Shown in pieces: positions 27,108 through 35,649 of a stretch of 64,000 bases of DNA. A program made the position numbers and the translations under genes. Below the pieces are notes generated by a model. The model searched no databases and was not told the origin of the DNA. It was given only the letters and a program-made list of their open reading frames with translations. Position 1 is the stretch's first letter. The number at the start of each line of letters is the position of its first letter. The DNA is from Bradyrhizobium sp. AZCC 1719 (GTDB lineage Bacteria > Pseudomonadota > Alphaproteobacteria > Rhizobiales > Xanthobacteraceae), in assembly GCF_036924525.1 (NCBI RefSeq), contig NZ_JAZHRU010000001.1, positions 3,191,001 through 3,255,000 of the forward strand. The letters run 5' to 3'.

Positions 27108-28127
27108 ATGCAACACTCGTCAGCCACCCGCCCTGTTATCTTGACCGGCGACAGAACCACCGGCCCATTGCACCTGGGGCACTACGTCGGTTCGTTGAAG
27201 AACCGCGTCACCCTACAGACGACGCACCAGCAGTACCTGCTGCTGGCCGATACCCAGGCACTCACGGACAACGCGCACAATCCTGGTCGGCTGCGTGACA
27301 ATGTCCTTGAGATCGCGACAGACTACCTGGCTGCCGGGATCGACCCGAACCTGACCACGATCTGCCTTCAATCGCATCTCCCGGCACTTGCCGATTTGAC
27401 CCTGCTGTACATGAACTATGTCACGGTGGCCCGGCTTGAGCGCAACCCGACCATAAAGGACGAAATCCAGGCGCGAGGTTTTGGCAGAGATATTCCAGCA
27501 GGCTTTCTCTGCTATCCCGTCGCCCAGGCCGCCGACATCACCGGTTTCAAAGCGACGATTGTTCCGGTTGGGGAAGACCAAGCTCCATTGATCGAGCAAA
27601 CCAATGAGGTCGTTCGTCGCATCAATCGCCAAGCTGGTGTTGACGTGTTGCCCGAAGCCCGCGCGCTTATTCCTCGCGTCGGGCGCCTTCCCGGCATCGA
27701 CGGCAAAGCCAAAATGAGCAAGTCGCAGGGCAACGCTATTCAGCTATCAGCCACGGCCGACGAAATACGTGACGCTGTCCGGCGTATGTTCACTGATCCA
27801 AACCATATAAAGGCATCCGACCCAGGTCGCGTCGAAGGCAACGTGGTTTTCAAGTACCTGGATGCGTTCGACGAAGATCACGTTGCGGTTGAGGATTTGA
27901 AGGCACGCTATGTCCGTGGCGGTTTGGGAGACAGCATTGTGAAAAAACGTCTGGATGACGTGCTGCAGGCACTTCTCGCGCCAATCCGAGACCGTCGCCG
28001 CGCGCTCGCTCGTGATCCCGGCTATGTGCTGCAAGTCGTCAAGCGTGGCACTGCGCGAGCGCGGGAAATAACCGATGCCACTTTGCGCGATGTTCGCGCC
28101 GCGCTTGGTCTATTCACACTGAATTAG
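27108..28127 (+). CDS. trpS: Auxiliary tryptophanyl-tRNA synthetase
   Basis: 339 residues, a full-length class Ic TrpRS that joins Trp to tRNA-Trp. The HIGH-equivalent HLGHY lies near residues 22-26 and KMSKS is intact (AKMSKSQG). The GEDQ motif is followed by APLIEQTNEVVRR, the spacing of a TrpRS branch different from the usual alphaproteobacterial enzyme (which starts like FSGVQPTGNLHLGNY). I find no Trp residue anywhere in the protein. CTGGAG precedes the ATG. The leader and its TGG-TGG peptide suggest induction by Trp-tRNA shortage. A second, housekeeping trpS should exist elsewhere in the genome. Codon use seems less GC-biased than nearby genes, consistent with transfer. Confidence 0.93.
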   Translation: MQHSSATRPVILTGDRTTGPLHLGHYVGSLKNRVTLQTTHQQYLLLADTQALTDNAHNPGRLRDNVLEIATDYLAAGIDPNLTTICLQSHLPALADLTLLYMNYVTVARLERNPTIKDEIQARGFGRDIPAGFLCYPVAQAADITGFKATIVPVGEDQAPLIEQTNEVVRRINRQAGVDVLPEARALIPRVGRLPGIDGKAKMSKSQGNAIQLSATADEIRDAVRRMFTDPNHIKASDPGRVEGNVVFKYLDAFDEDHVAVEDLKARYVRGGLGDSIVKKRLDDVLQALLAPIRDRRRALARDPGYVLQVVKRGTARAREITDATLRDVRAALGLFTLN

Positions 28128-28354
28128 TCGGATGGGTGCCAAGCCGAGCTTATGTCTGGATTTGGCACTTTTCGGACCTTACGCGATGTCTGACGTAAGT
28201 CCGGGAACGCGCATCAAAGCGGAAGTCCGCCAACCACGGTGGATTATGGGTGGGTTCATAGCCGTCCGAGTCCGGTGCGGCGTGATGCACCTCACGGTGC
28301 GGCGATGCAGTGGCGTCCATGATGGCATCGGATGTCGGCCGTCGGAGGGATGTC

Positions 28355-28552
28355 ATGGATCAGGCGAGGCGTTTGAAGCTCGGCGCCATCTTCTTCACCA
28401 TCTTCTGGATCGGCGGGATGCTGTGGTGGAGCGGCGAGTATCATCCCGCCAATATCATCATTCTCTCGGTTTGCGGCGCGCTGGCCGGCTATTTCTGGTA
28501 CCGCGCGATGCATTGGTCGTTCCGCCGCATGCGGCTCTTGCCGCCCGATTGA
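28355..28552 (+). CDS. Small two-helix membrane protein
   Basis: 65 residues from the ATG at 28355, with GGAGGG 6 bases upstream. Two hydrophobic helices (LGAIFFTIFWIGGMLWW and IIILSVCGALAGYFWY) are joined by a short loop, with a basic C-terminus (WSFRRMRLL). Not recognised as a named family. Confidence 0.65.
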   Translation: MDQARRLKLGAIFFTIFWIGGMLWWSGEYHPANIIILSVCGALAGYFWYRAMHWSFRRMRLLPPD

Positions 28553-28573
28553 TGCCTGCGCGGCAGAGACACG

Positions 28574-29746
28574 CTAGTTCGCATCCCACCTCACCGGCAG
28601 ATTGAGCAACCCCCGAAACGCCCAGCCGCCGATCCGCACCGGTTCGCGCTCGTCCAGCCGCAGGCCTTTCAGCCGCGCGAACAGGCTCGGCAGCGCGACG
28701 TCGGCCACCATCGCGCGCGAAGCGAACGCGCCGGCGCAATAATGCGGGCCGGCGCCGAAGGCGATGCTCTTTTGCGTATCGCGTGTGATGTCGAAACGAT
28801 CGGGGTCGTTGAAACAGGCCTCGTCGCGGTTGGCCGATCCGAACATGAAGAACACGCGGTCCTCCGGTTCGAAGTCGACGCCGTGATACGTCCACGGTTT
28901 TGCGACGCGGCGCGGCGACATCTGAATCGGCGCGATCCAGCGCGCATATTCCTCGAACACGTCGATCCATTTTGCCTTGCCCTCGCGCACCAGCGCGAGC
29001 TGCTCGGGATGCGTCAGCAAGGCCCAGGTCGCGCCCGATATCGCATCGCGCGGCTCGTTCTGGCCGCCGGAGATCGCGAGCTTGATGTTGGCGCGGATGC
29101 TTTCCATGTTCTGGCCTGAAGCCAGCAGTACGCTCAGGATCGAGGTGTTGGGGTGTTTCTTCACCACCGGGATCATGTCGTCGATCGCAGCATCAATGCC
29201 GGCGGTCGCGGCATGGCAGCGCGCCTCGACCTCCTTGTTGCCGGTGTAGTTGGCGATGCCATCGATCATCGCCTGCGACCACGCGTCCATGTCCTGGTAG
29301 CGCATGTTGGTCAGTCCGGTGACGTCTTTTAAGCATTCGGCCGATAGCGGCAGCGCGAGCGCCTTGCAGAGATCGGCGGAGCCTTGCGGCACGAGCTCAT
29401 CAAGGATGCGGTCAGCATGGGCCTGAAACTGCCGGATCCAGGTATCGCGCACCGTGCGCGGCGACACCGCGGGAAACATCGCCTGCCGCTCCGTCATGTG
29501 CGCTTCGCCGTCCTTGCGCATCATGTTGTGGCCCATCAGCACGTTCATCAGCCCGTTCGGCTGATGCGAGGAGAACACATCGATGCGCTTCTCCTGGGTG
29601 AAGATGTCGTCGCGCCGGGTGAACACGGTCGAGCCGAGCTGCGGCACGAACGCGATCGGCGTCTCTTTTCGCATCTTCGCCAGCGCGGGGTAGGGATCGG
29701 CCCAGAAGGCGGGGACGTCGATGTCGAAATGCGGGGCGTTGGACAT
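28574..29746 (-). CDS. Cytochrome P450
   Basis: 390 residues from the ATG at 29746. The heme-binding signature FGAGPHYCAG holds the Cys ligand (about residue 340). The ExxR-type region and the PERF-like NDPDRFDIT precede it. The I-helix, which usually reads (A/G)Gx(D/E)T, is here GGQNEPRD, so the normal acid-alcohol pair for oxygen activation is replaced by Asn-Glu. The SDR gene stops 7 nt before this start on the same strand, so the two probably act in one pathway. The substrate is unknown. Confidence 0.92.
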   Translation of the reverse strand: MSNAPHFDIDVPAFWADPYPALAKMRKETPIAFVPQLGSTVFTRRDDIFTQEKRIDVFSSHQPNGLMNVLMGHNMMRKDGEAHMTERQAMFPAVSPRTVRDTWIRQFQAHADRILDELVPQGSADLCKALALPLSAECLKDVTGLTNMRYQDMDAWSQAMIDGIANYTGNKEVEARCHAATAGIDAAIDDMIPVVKKHPNTSILSVLLASGQNMESIRANIKLAISGGQNEPRDAISGATWALLTHPEQLALVREGKAKWIDVFEEYARWIAPIQMSPRRVAKPWTYHGVDFEPEDRVFFMFGSANRDEACFNDPDRFDITRDTQKSIAFGAGPHYCAGAFASRAMVADVALPSLFARLKGLRLDEREPVRIGGWAFRGLLNLPVRWDAN

Positions 29747-29753
29747 GATGACC

Positions 29754-30521
29754 TCACACCGCACGATAGCCACCGTCGACCATCACGATCGACCCGGAGA
29801 CGTAAGCCGACAGATCGGACGCCAGGAAGATCGCGGGACCGACGATGTCCTCCGCGGTGCCGGCGCGCCCCAGCGGCGTGTGATCCATGAAGGTCTTCAC
29901 CAGTTCCGGATTGTTGGCGCGGGCACTGGCGTTCAATGGCGTTGCGATGAAGCCGGGGCCGATTGCATTGACGCGGACGCCTTCCTTGCCGAGTTCGGCG
30001 GCGAGCGCCTTGGTGAAACCGAGCACGCCGTGCTTGGAGGCGGTATAGGCCGGCGAGCTCGGCGTGCGCACATGCACGAAGGACTGGATCGAGCCGATGT
30101 TGACGATGCGTCCCTTGCTCGCGCGCAAGGGTTCGAGAAAGGCATGCGTCACGTTGAAGACGCCGGTGAGGTTGATCGCGATAATGTCTTCCCAGTCGCT
30201 GATCACGGCCTCCGCCGCGCCCAGCATGCCGTTGCGGCGGACGATGCCGGCATTGTTGACGAGGATCGAGACCTGGCCGACCTTATCGGCGATCTGCTTC
30301 GCCATCGCGACGCAATCCTCGCGCTTGCTGACGTCGAGCGCAAAGCTGTCCGCATTGCCGCCGGCGTCGCGGACTTCCTTTGCCGCTTCTGCTACCGCGT
30401 TCTCGTCCCTGTCGAGGAGCACGACCCGCGCGCCCTCCCGTGCATAGCCGCTCGCAATCGCGCGCCCGATACCGGAACCCGCGCCGGTGATGACGGCGAT
30501 GTGATTTTGGAGAAGTGGCAT
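29754..30521 (-). CDS. Short-chain dehydrogenase/reductase in a P450 operon
   Basis: 255 residues from the ATG at 30521. Motifs: TGAGSGIG (nucleotide loop), NNAG, the Ser of NIGSIQS, and YTASK. The ending reads FLASDLSAYVSGSIVMVDGG. It is the first gene of a two-gene operon with the P450, and may oxidise the alcohol made by the P450 or supply its substrate. Longer in-frame starts run into the upstream palindromic repeat and are not credible. Confidence 0.9.
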   Translation of the reverse strand: MPLLQNHIAVITGAGSGIGRAIASGYAREGARVVLLDRDENAVAEAAKEVRDAGGNADSFALDVSKREDCVAMAKQIADKVGQVSILVNNAGIVRRNGMLGAAEAVISDWEDIIAINLTGVFNVTHAFLEPLRASKGRIVNIGSIQSFVHVRTPSSPAYTASKHGVLGFTKALAAELGKEGVRVNAIGPGFIATPLNASARANNPELVKTFMDHTPLGRAGTAEDIVGPAIFLASDLSAYVSGSIVMVDGGYRAV

Positions 30522-30599
30522 GGCGCGTTTCCTCTTGTTTGGTTTTGCCAGAGGATAGCAAGCGCGCCCGCTTGTACAAGGTGGGAGAGGGACGATTTC

Positions 30600-30685
30600 G
30601 TAGGGTGGGCAAAGCGACAGCGTGCCCACCATCGCGAAGACATAAGAAAGGTGGGCACAGCGCTGCGCGCCTTTGCCCACCCTAC
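30600..30685. repeat. Palindromic repeat, family B (GTAGGGTGGGCAAAG type), copy 1
   Basis: GTAGGGTGGGCAAAG at the left and CTTTGCCCACCCTAC at the right, with an inner GTGCCCACC/GGTGGGCAC pair. Two more copies lie at 32573 and 35336. Confidence 0.9.
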
Positions 30686-30755
30686 ACATGTCGGTTACAA
30701 TTTGCTCCCGTCGGCAGCGTGGCGATGCCGACGTCGGAGTTGAAGGAGGCCAGGC

Positions 30756-31304
30756 ATGACGCAAACGGCAACCGGATGGCGCGTCTCACGCCGGCGCAAT
30801 GGCGCGAGCCCCGTGTCGATGTTGCTCTGCGCGCTAGCCGCATTGTCGCTCGCATCGAGCGGATCGCCGGCGGCCGCGCCGATCGCGGTCGCGGTAGCGG
30901 ATTTCGATTATTTCGATACCTCCGGCGAAGTCGTGGACCAGAGCGCGGAGCATCGCGCCCGCGTGGCGTCGTTTGCCGCGTTGCTGCGCGATAATCTCGC
31001 GGCGCAGGGCGGTTATCGCGTGGTGTCGATCGAATGCCCCGATCACCCCTGCACCGCCACCAGCATGTCGCAGGACGTCTTCATCGCCGCCGCGCGCAAG
31101 GCCGGCGCGCGACTCGTGGTCTATGGCGGCATCCGCAAGATGAGCACGCTGGTGCAATGGGGCGAAATCCAGTTGCTCGATCTCGAAGCCGAGAAACTGT
31201 TGATGCGGCGAACCGTGACGTTCCGCGGTGACAACGATGCCGCCTATCGCCATGCCGCCGATTTCGTCAGCAATGCGCTGACGGAAACCATGCCGAAGCA
31301 GTGA
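30756..31304 (+). CDS. DUF2380 family exported protein
   Basis: 182 residues with AAGGAGG upstream of the ATG. A signal segment (SMLLCALAALSLASSGSPAAA) is followed by the DUF2380 core: VAVADFDYFDTSGE, then FAALLRDNLAAQGGYRVV, CPDHPC and a KAGARLVVYGGI strand. This layout resembles periplasmic proteins that compute a combined signal for two-component sensors, but no function is established. Confidence 0.82.
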   Translation: MTQTATGWRVSRRRNGASPVSMLLCALAALSLASSGSPAAAPIAVAVADFDYFDTSGEVVDQSAEHRARVASFAALLRDNLAAQGGYRVVSIECPDHPCTATSMSQDVFIAAARKAGARLVVYGGIRKMSTLVQWGEIQLLDLEAEKLLMRRTVTFRGDNDAAYRHAADFVSNALTETMPKQ

Positions 31305-31357
31305 GGTCCCACCGACGATCGGGAGATTGGCGGATTACGCTGTCGCCAATCCGCACC

Positions 31358-31747
31358 TCACGCCTTCGTCAGTGAGGCAACAGCTTCGATCTCGATCAGC
31401 ATCTTCGGGTCGGGCAGCGCCTGCACCACGCAGGTGGTGCGGGCGGGGTAGGGCGCTGGCCCGAACGCTGACGCATACAGCACGTTCATCGTGGCGACGT
31501 CGGATGCGCGCGTCAGCAGCACGTTGACCTTGACCAGATCGCGAAACGTAGCACCCGCCTCGTCGAGCACGCGCTTGATATTAGCGACGACGAAACCGAA
31601 TTGCGCCTCGAAACCATCGGCCAGCGCGCCCTTGTCGTCAAAACCCGGAATGCCCGAGATGAACAGCAAATCGCCGACACGTGTTGCGAACGATAGCGGC
31701 GGGGCCTTGACGCCGGCGGGCGGCGCAAAATGCTGGATCGGGGGCAT
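31358..31747 (-). CDS. RidA-family enamine/imine deaminase
   Basis: 129 residues, the usual RidA length. The catalytic Arg is in YPARTTCVVQAL and the closing Glu in LIEIEAVA. RidA enzymes hydrolyse reactive 2-aminoacrylate and related imines to keto acids plus ammonia. It stands alone between the DUF2380 gene and a non-coding stretch. Members of this broad family that lack the classical substrate also exist. Confidence 0.88.
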   Translation of the reverse strand: MPPIQHFAPPAGVKAPPLSFATRVGDLLFISGIPGFDDKGALADGFEAQFGFVVANIKRVLDEAGATFRDLVKVNVLLTRASDVATMNVLYASAFGPAPYPARTTCVVQALPDPKMLIEIEAVASLTKA

Positions 31748-32126
31748 GGGACACCTCGTGGAGGGTTCGGTGCCTTGAAGCCTAACGCGCCGCTGCCTCG
31801 CTGGAAAGGCAGCGGCGCACGCGCTTCACGACCCGCCGATAGGTTTGAAGGTCCCGCCCGTCAGGGAAATTCGCCCGATACGAAATAGCGGGTTACGGTT
31901 GCTGTGACAGTAATGCAGTTCACAGGGCCGCAATTTTTTGTTCGTGCAATCGTGATGAAATTGTGTCGGGCGTACGGCGCGGGTCGGCACTGAGTGCGTC
32001 GCGCAGGGCCTGAATATGCTTTGCCCCTTGCGCCGATTGGATACAATCCGATAGTTGCGACTCAACCTGCGCCGCAACGCCCGCCTGACACTTTTCCGAT
32101 TTGCAAGCCCTCCGGAGATACGATCC
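31748..32126. other. Non-coding stretch
   Basis: 379 bp with no credible gene. The only structure I see is a short inverted repeat GATTG-GATA-CAATC at 32035-32048, which could be an operator for the exported protein gene that follows. Confidence 0.4.
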
Positions 32127-32567
32127 ATGAACATGCCATCCGCCGTTCGCGCCACCGTGCTCGCGTTTGCGGCCTTCGCCAGCGTCACGCTGTCCTCCGC
32201 CGCGCATGCCGACGAAGGTTTCGTGCAACTCACGATCTACAAGGCGGGATGGATCATCGGCGGCTCCGGCGGCAGCGGTGTTCTGAATTTTCACGGGCGA
32301 CGCTATCCGCTGTCAACCGGCGGGCTCGACTACGGCCTGGTGTTCGGCGGATCGAAGACGGTGCTGCGGGGGCGCGTCAGCAACATCTGGCGCCCCTCCG
32401 ATGTCGCGGGCGTCTACGGCGCAGCCGGCGCGGGCCTGGCGGTCGGCCGCGGCGCGCGCGCGATCGTGCTCACCAACCAGAAGGGCGCGGTGCTGGAATT
32501 GACCGGGCACCAGGTCGGCTTGATGGCGAACGCCGATCTCAGCGGGTTGGCGATCACGATGCGGTAG
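32127..32567 (+). CDS. Exported hypothetical protein
   Basis: 146 residues from the ATG at 32127. Signal peptide MPSAVRATVLAFAAF...AAHADEG, then a glycine-rich all-strand domain (AGWIIGGSGGSGVLNFHGRRYPL, GLDYGLVFGG, VYGAAGAGLAVGRGARAIVL). The shape suggests a small beta-barrel or lipid-contacting periplasmic protein. I do not recognise the family. Confidence 0.65.
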   Translation: MNMPSAVRATVLAFAAFASVTLSSAAHADEGFVQLTIYKAGWIIGGSGGSGVLNFHGRRYPLSTGGLDYGLVFGGSKTVLRGRVSNIWRPSDVAGVYGAAGAGLAVGRGARAIVLTNQKGAVLELTGHQVGLMANADLSGLAITMR

Positions 32568-32572
32568 GACTT

Positions 32573-32659
32573 GTAGGGTGGGCAAAGCGCAGCGTGCCCA
32601 CCATTTTGATCAGCGTAACGGATGGTGGGCACGTCGCTTCGCGCCTTTGCCCACCCTAC
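32573..32659. repeat. Palindromic repeat, family B, copy 2
   Basis: Same ends as 30600-30685 with a different middle; it fills the gap between the exported protein gene and the HD-domain gene. Confidence 0.9.
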
Positions 32660-32681
32660 GGCAGAGACGCGGAGCCCTGCG

Positions 32682-33227
32682 ATGAACCGCGATCAGCTTA
32701 TCACCGCCTACACGGCACCTAGCCGCCATTACCACAACCTCATGCACATCGAAGACTGCCTCGCTGCGCTCGCGCGCGTCGACAATCTATCGGAGCGCGA
32801 GCGCAAGATCCTGACCGAGGCGATCTGGTGGCACGATGTCGTTTACGATCCGACCCGCTCGGACAATGAAGAGCTCAGCGCGCGGCTGGCCGAGCAGCGC
32901 GTCCGTGACGATATCGGAGCGGAAGTGGCCCGCCTGATCCGCCTGACAAAGACACACGATGTCCGGCCCGAGGATCGCCTGGGCGCCATCCTCATCTCGA
33001 TCGACCTCAGCATTCTCGGCGCGGAGCCCGCGCGCTACGATGCTTACGCCGCCGCGATCCGGCAGGAGTTCATCCACGTGCCGGACGCTGACTATCGCGC
33101 CGGCCGCGCCAGAGTGCTCGGCCGGTTCGCCGCGCGGCCGGTGATCTTTCCCGATCCGGCCTTTGCCGCAAGATATGACGGCCAGGCCCGCGAAAACCTC
33201 GCGCGCGAGTTGGCCGCTTTGCGCTGA
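32682..33227 (+). CDS. HD-domain phosphohydrolase-like protein
   Basis: 181 residues from the ATG at 32682. Metal ligands of the HD superfamily are visible: HYHNLMHI (His), WWHDVVYDP (His-Asp) and ISIDLSILG (distal Asp). The protein matches the predicted metal-dependent HD phosphohydrolases of about 200 residues; the substrate, perhaps a nucleotide, is unknown. Confidence 0.82.
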   Translation: MNRDQLITAYTAPSRHYHNLMHIEDCLAALARVDNLSERERKILTEAIWWHDVVYDPTRSDNEELSARLAEQRVRDDIGAEVARLIRLTKTHDVRPEDRLGAILISIDLSILGAEPARYDAYAAAIRQEFIHVPDADYRAGRARVLGRFAARPVIFPDPAFAARYDGQARENLARELAALR

Positions 33228-33230
33228 CGA

Positions 33231-33734
33231 TTACCTAACTCCGAGAAAATCCCGCTTGCCGATTTCCACGCCGTTGTGGCGCAAAATGCCGTGCGCGGTG
33301 GCGGCGTGGAAGTAAAAATTCGGGAAGGCGAAATTGACGAGATATTGCTGGCCCTTCATCGTCATGGTGTTGCTGGGGCCGATCGGGAAGGTCACCTCCC
33401 GCGTCTCGCCGCCCTCGAACTGCGCCGGCTTGAACACCTTCACATAATCGGTAGTTTTCGCGATCCGCTGCTGCAATTCCTCAAAGCTCTTTTCGGTGTC
33501 CGGCGTGGACGGCACTTCGCTGCCGGTGAGGCGCGCGCAGGTTTTCGCGGCAAAATCGCAGGCAGTCTGCACCTGGCGTGTCAGCGGATACATGTCCGGG
33601 TAAAGCCTGGCATTGAGCAGTACTTCGGGCTGAATGTTCTTTGCCTTGCAGTGCGCTTCCGCCTTGCTGAGCAGGCCGGAAAGGCTACCGAGAATCTGCA
33701 GGAAGGCCGGCACGGTTAGGTCGTGGAAAGACAT
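33231..33734 (-). CDS. DUF1993 family protein
   Basis: 167 residues from the ATG at 33734. All-helical and DinB-like; it opens with LTVPAFLQILGSLSGLLSKAEAHC and ends with AHGILRHNGVEIGKRDFLG, the DUF1993 hallmark. His residues near both ends could bind a metal. Unknown function. Confidence 0.88.
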   Translation of the reverse strand: MSFHDLTVPAFLQILGSLSGLLSKAEAHCKAKNIQPEVLLNARLYPDMYPLTRQVQTACDFAAKTCARLTGSEVPSTPDTEKSFEELQQRIAKTTDYVKVFKPAQFEGGETREVTFPIGPSNTMTMKGQQYLVNFAFPNFYFHAATAHGILRHNGVEIGKRDFLGVR

Positions 33735-33856
33735 GCGATGCTCTTTTCGTGATGTGGAATGGTGCCTCGGGAGGATGAGGTGTTGTTCGAGATGGGAGGC
33801 GCGCGGGAAAATGCAACGCTTATAGCGACTCGATTGCGAGCAAATATTTGAGCTTG

Positions 33857-33957
33857 TCGTCGCCCGCGAAGGCGGGCGATCCAGTATTCCAGAGCAGTTG
33901 AGATTGAGCAGATAAGCCGCGGCGTACTGGATTCCCCGCCTTCGCGGGGAATGACGA
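33857..33957. repeat. Palindromic repeat, family E (CGCGAAGGCGGG type)
   Basis: TCGTCGCCCGCGAAGGCGGG at the left and CCCCGCCTTCGCGGGGAATG at the right, with GATCCAGTA/TACTGGAT as an inner pair. It lies between the DUF1993 and lytic transglycosylase genes. Confidence 0.85.
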
Positions 33958-33961
33958 AGAG

Positions 33962-35311
33962 CTACCGCGCCGCCGGCATCACCAGGCCGGCGGGCTGCGC
34001 CTGGACGCTGGGGCCGCGCATCCGCGCCAGCAATTCCGCCGTCGGCCAGGAATCCGCCGGCAGGCCGTATTTGATCTGCATCGCCTTCACCGCCGTGCGG
34101 CTCAACTGGCCCATGATGCCGTCGACCTTGCCGACATTGTATCCCGCGCGCACCAACAACTGTTGCAGCTCCTTCAGCTCGTTGAGCGGAAGTTGTGCGA
34201 CCGGCGCCGATGGCGGCCGCATCGGCGGGGCGCCGGCGATGCGGCTGGCGAGATAGGCGGCGGTGGTCGAATAGATCAGCGAGTTGTTCCACTCGGTATA
34301 GGCGGCGAAATTCGCATACGCCAGAAACGCCGGTCCGGTGCGGCCCATCGGCAGCAGTAGCGAGGCCGGCAGGTCGTCGTTCGGCAGCGGCCGGCCGTCG
34401 GGATAGGTGACGCCGAGCTGCGCGAACTTTGCGCGTGGCAGTTTTGTCGTGAGGTCAGCCTGCTCCCACGGAAAATTTTGCGGCGCGCGCACTTCCTGCA
34501 GCCACGGCTCGCCGCGCCGCCATTTCAATCCGCTGGCGATATAGTTCGCGGTCGAGCCGATCACGTCGGACGCGCTGCGCAACAGGTTGCGGCGGCCGTC
34601 GCCGTCATAGTCCACCGCGTAGTTGAAGTAGTGCGTCGCCAGGAACTGCGTCTGCCCGAGCTCGCCGGCCCATGCGCCGATCATCTCGCTTGCCGTGAGA
34701 TCGCCGCGGTCGACGATCTTCAGCGCGGCGATGGTTTCCTTGCTGAACATCTCGGAGCGGCGGCAGTCATAGGCCAGCGACACCAGCGAGCGCAGCGTAT
34801 GCAGATTGCCTAACTCGGCGCCAAAACTGCTCTCCAGCCCCCAGAACGCGGCGATCACGGCCGGCGGCACGCCATATTCCTTCTCGGCGCGGTTGAACGC
34901 GGCCGCATGCATCCGGATTCGCGCCTGCGCATTTTTTGCCGCGCCATCGGACGCCCTGTTCCGTGCGAACTCGGTGAACACCTGGCCGAACACGCGCTGG
35001 CCGCGGTCGCGGTTGACGATGCTCTGGTCATAGACCAGGTAGGGCGCCGCTTCGGCCAACGTGCGCTGCGACACGCCCTCCGCAATCGCCTGCTGTTTGA
35101 GATCGGCGAGGAAGCGGTCGAACGACAGGCCGTTGTGACAGGCCGCGCCGCGGGGTGCGCGCGGAGCGGCGGCAGGGGGCTGTTGCCCGGGTGCCGGCGC
35201 GACCACAGGTCTCGGTGCGGGACGAACCGGGGCGGGGACTGGTTGGGCGATGGCGAGAGATGAAAGAAACAGGGACGCGGTGGCAGCAACGAGGGATCTG
35301 TGAAGCAGCAT
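33962..35311 (-). CDS. Lytic murein transglycosylase (MltB-like), second paralog
   Basis: 449 residues from the ATG at 35311, where a signal peptide starts (LLHRSLVAATASLFLSSLAIAQ). A Pro-rich linker leads into the catalytic domain with the Glu of FWGLESSFGA and the GELGQTQFLATHYF and DGDGRRNLL landmarks. A C-terminal peptidoglycan-binding module (LKELQQLLVRAGYNVGKVDGIMG) follows. It has the same architecture as 16903-18171, so the genome carries at least two such enzymes. Upstream in-frame extension runs into a palindromic repeat. Confidence 0.9.
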   Translation of the reverse strand: MLLHRSLVAATASLFLSSLAIAQPVPAPVRPAPRPVVAPAPGQQPPAAAPRAPRGAACHNGLSFDRFLADLKQQAIAEGVSQRTLAEAAPYLVYDQSIVNRDRGQRVFGQVFTEFARNRASDGAAKNAQARIRMHAAAFNRAEKEYGVPPAVIAAFWGLESSFGAELGNLHTLRSLVSLAYDCRRSEMFSKETIAALKIVDRGDLTASEMIGAWAGELGQTQFLATHYFNYAVDYDGDGRRNLLRSASDVIGSTANYIASGLKWRRGEPWLQEVRAPQNFPWEQADLTTKLPRAKFAQLGVTYPDGRPLPNDDLPASLLLPMGRTGPAFLAYANFAAYTEWNNSLIYSTTAAYLASRIAGAPPMRPPSAPVAQLPLNELKELQQLLVRAGYNVGKVDGIMGQLSRTAVKAMQIKYGLPADSWPTAELLARMRGPSVQAQPAGLVMPAAR

Positions 35312-35335
35312 CAATGTCACCGGCGAGCAGGAATT

Positions 35336-35466
35336 GTAGGGTGGGCAAAGCCACCGGGTCGCGCGAATGCGCGCCCGATGACAGGCTCCGCGTGCCCACC
35401 ATTTCAAATCCGGCCAGTTCAATCAATATGGTGGGCACGGCGCAAGTGCGCCTTTGCCCACCCTAC
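35336..35466. repeat. Palindromic repeat, family B, copy 3 (long form)
   Basis: Same terminal 15-mers as copies 1 and 2, but the middle is longer (131 bp in total). Apart from this repeat, the 338-bp gap up to the molybdenum hydroxylase operon holds nothing I recognise. Confidence 0.9.
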
Positions 35467-35649
35467 AGCCTCCCGCCTCGGAGCAATCCGCCGCGCAAGG
35501 CCGTCACGCGCATAGGAGCCTGCCGTATCAACCTGATCTCGCAGGCTGTTCCAACCGCTTTTCCCCGTGTAGGCTTAGGGTCTGCCCGACTTTTGAAGGT
35601 GAGCCGACAATCACTGGGGCGGGCGGAACGAGGGAGATGGCGGAAGACC

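Noticed and set aside
30600..35466. The three GTAGGGTGGGC repeats as insertion-sequence ends
   Set aside because: No transposase frame and no target duplications; each copy is a self-contained palindrome.
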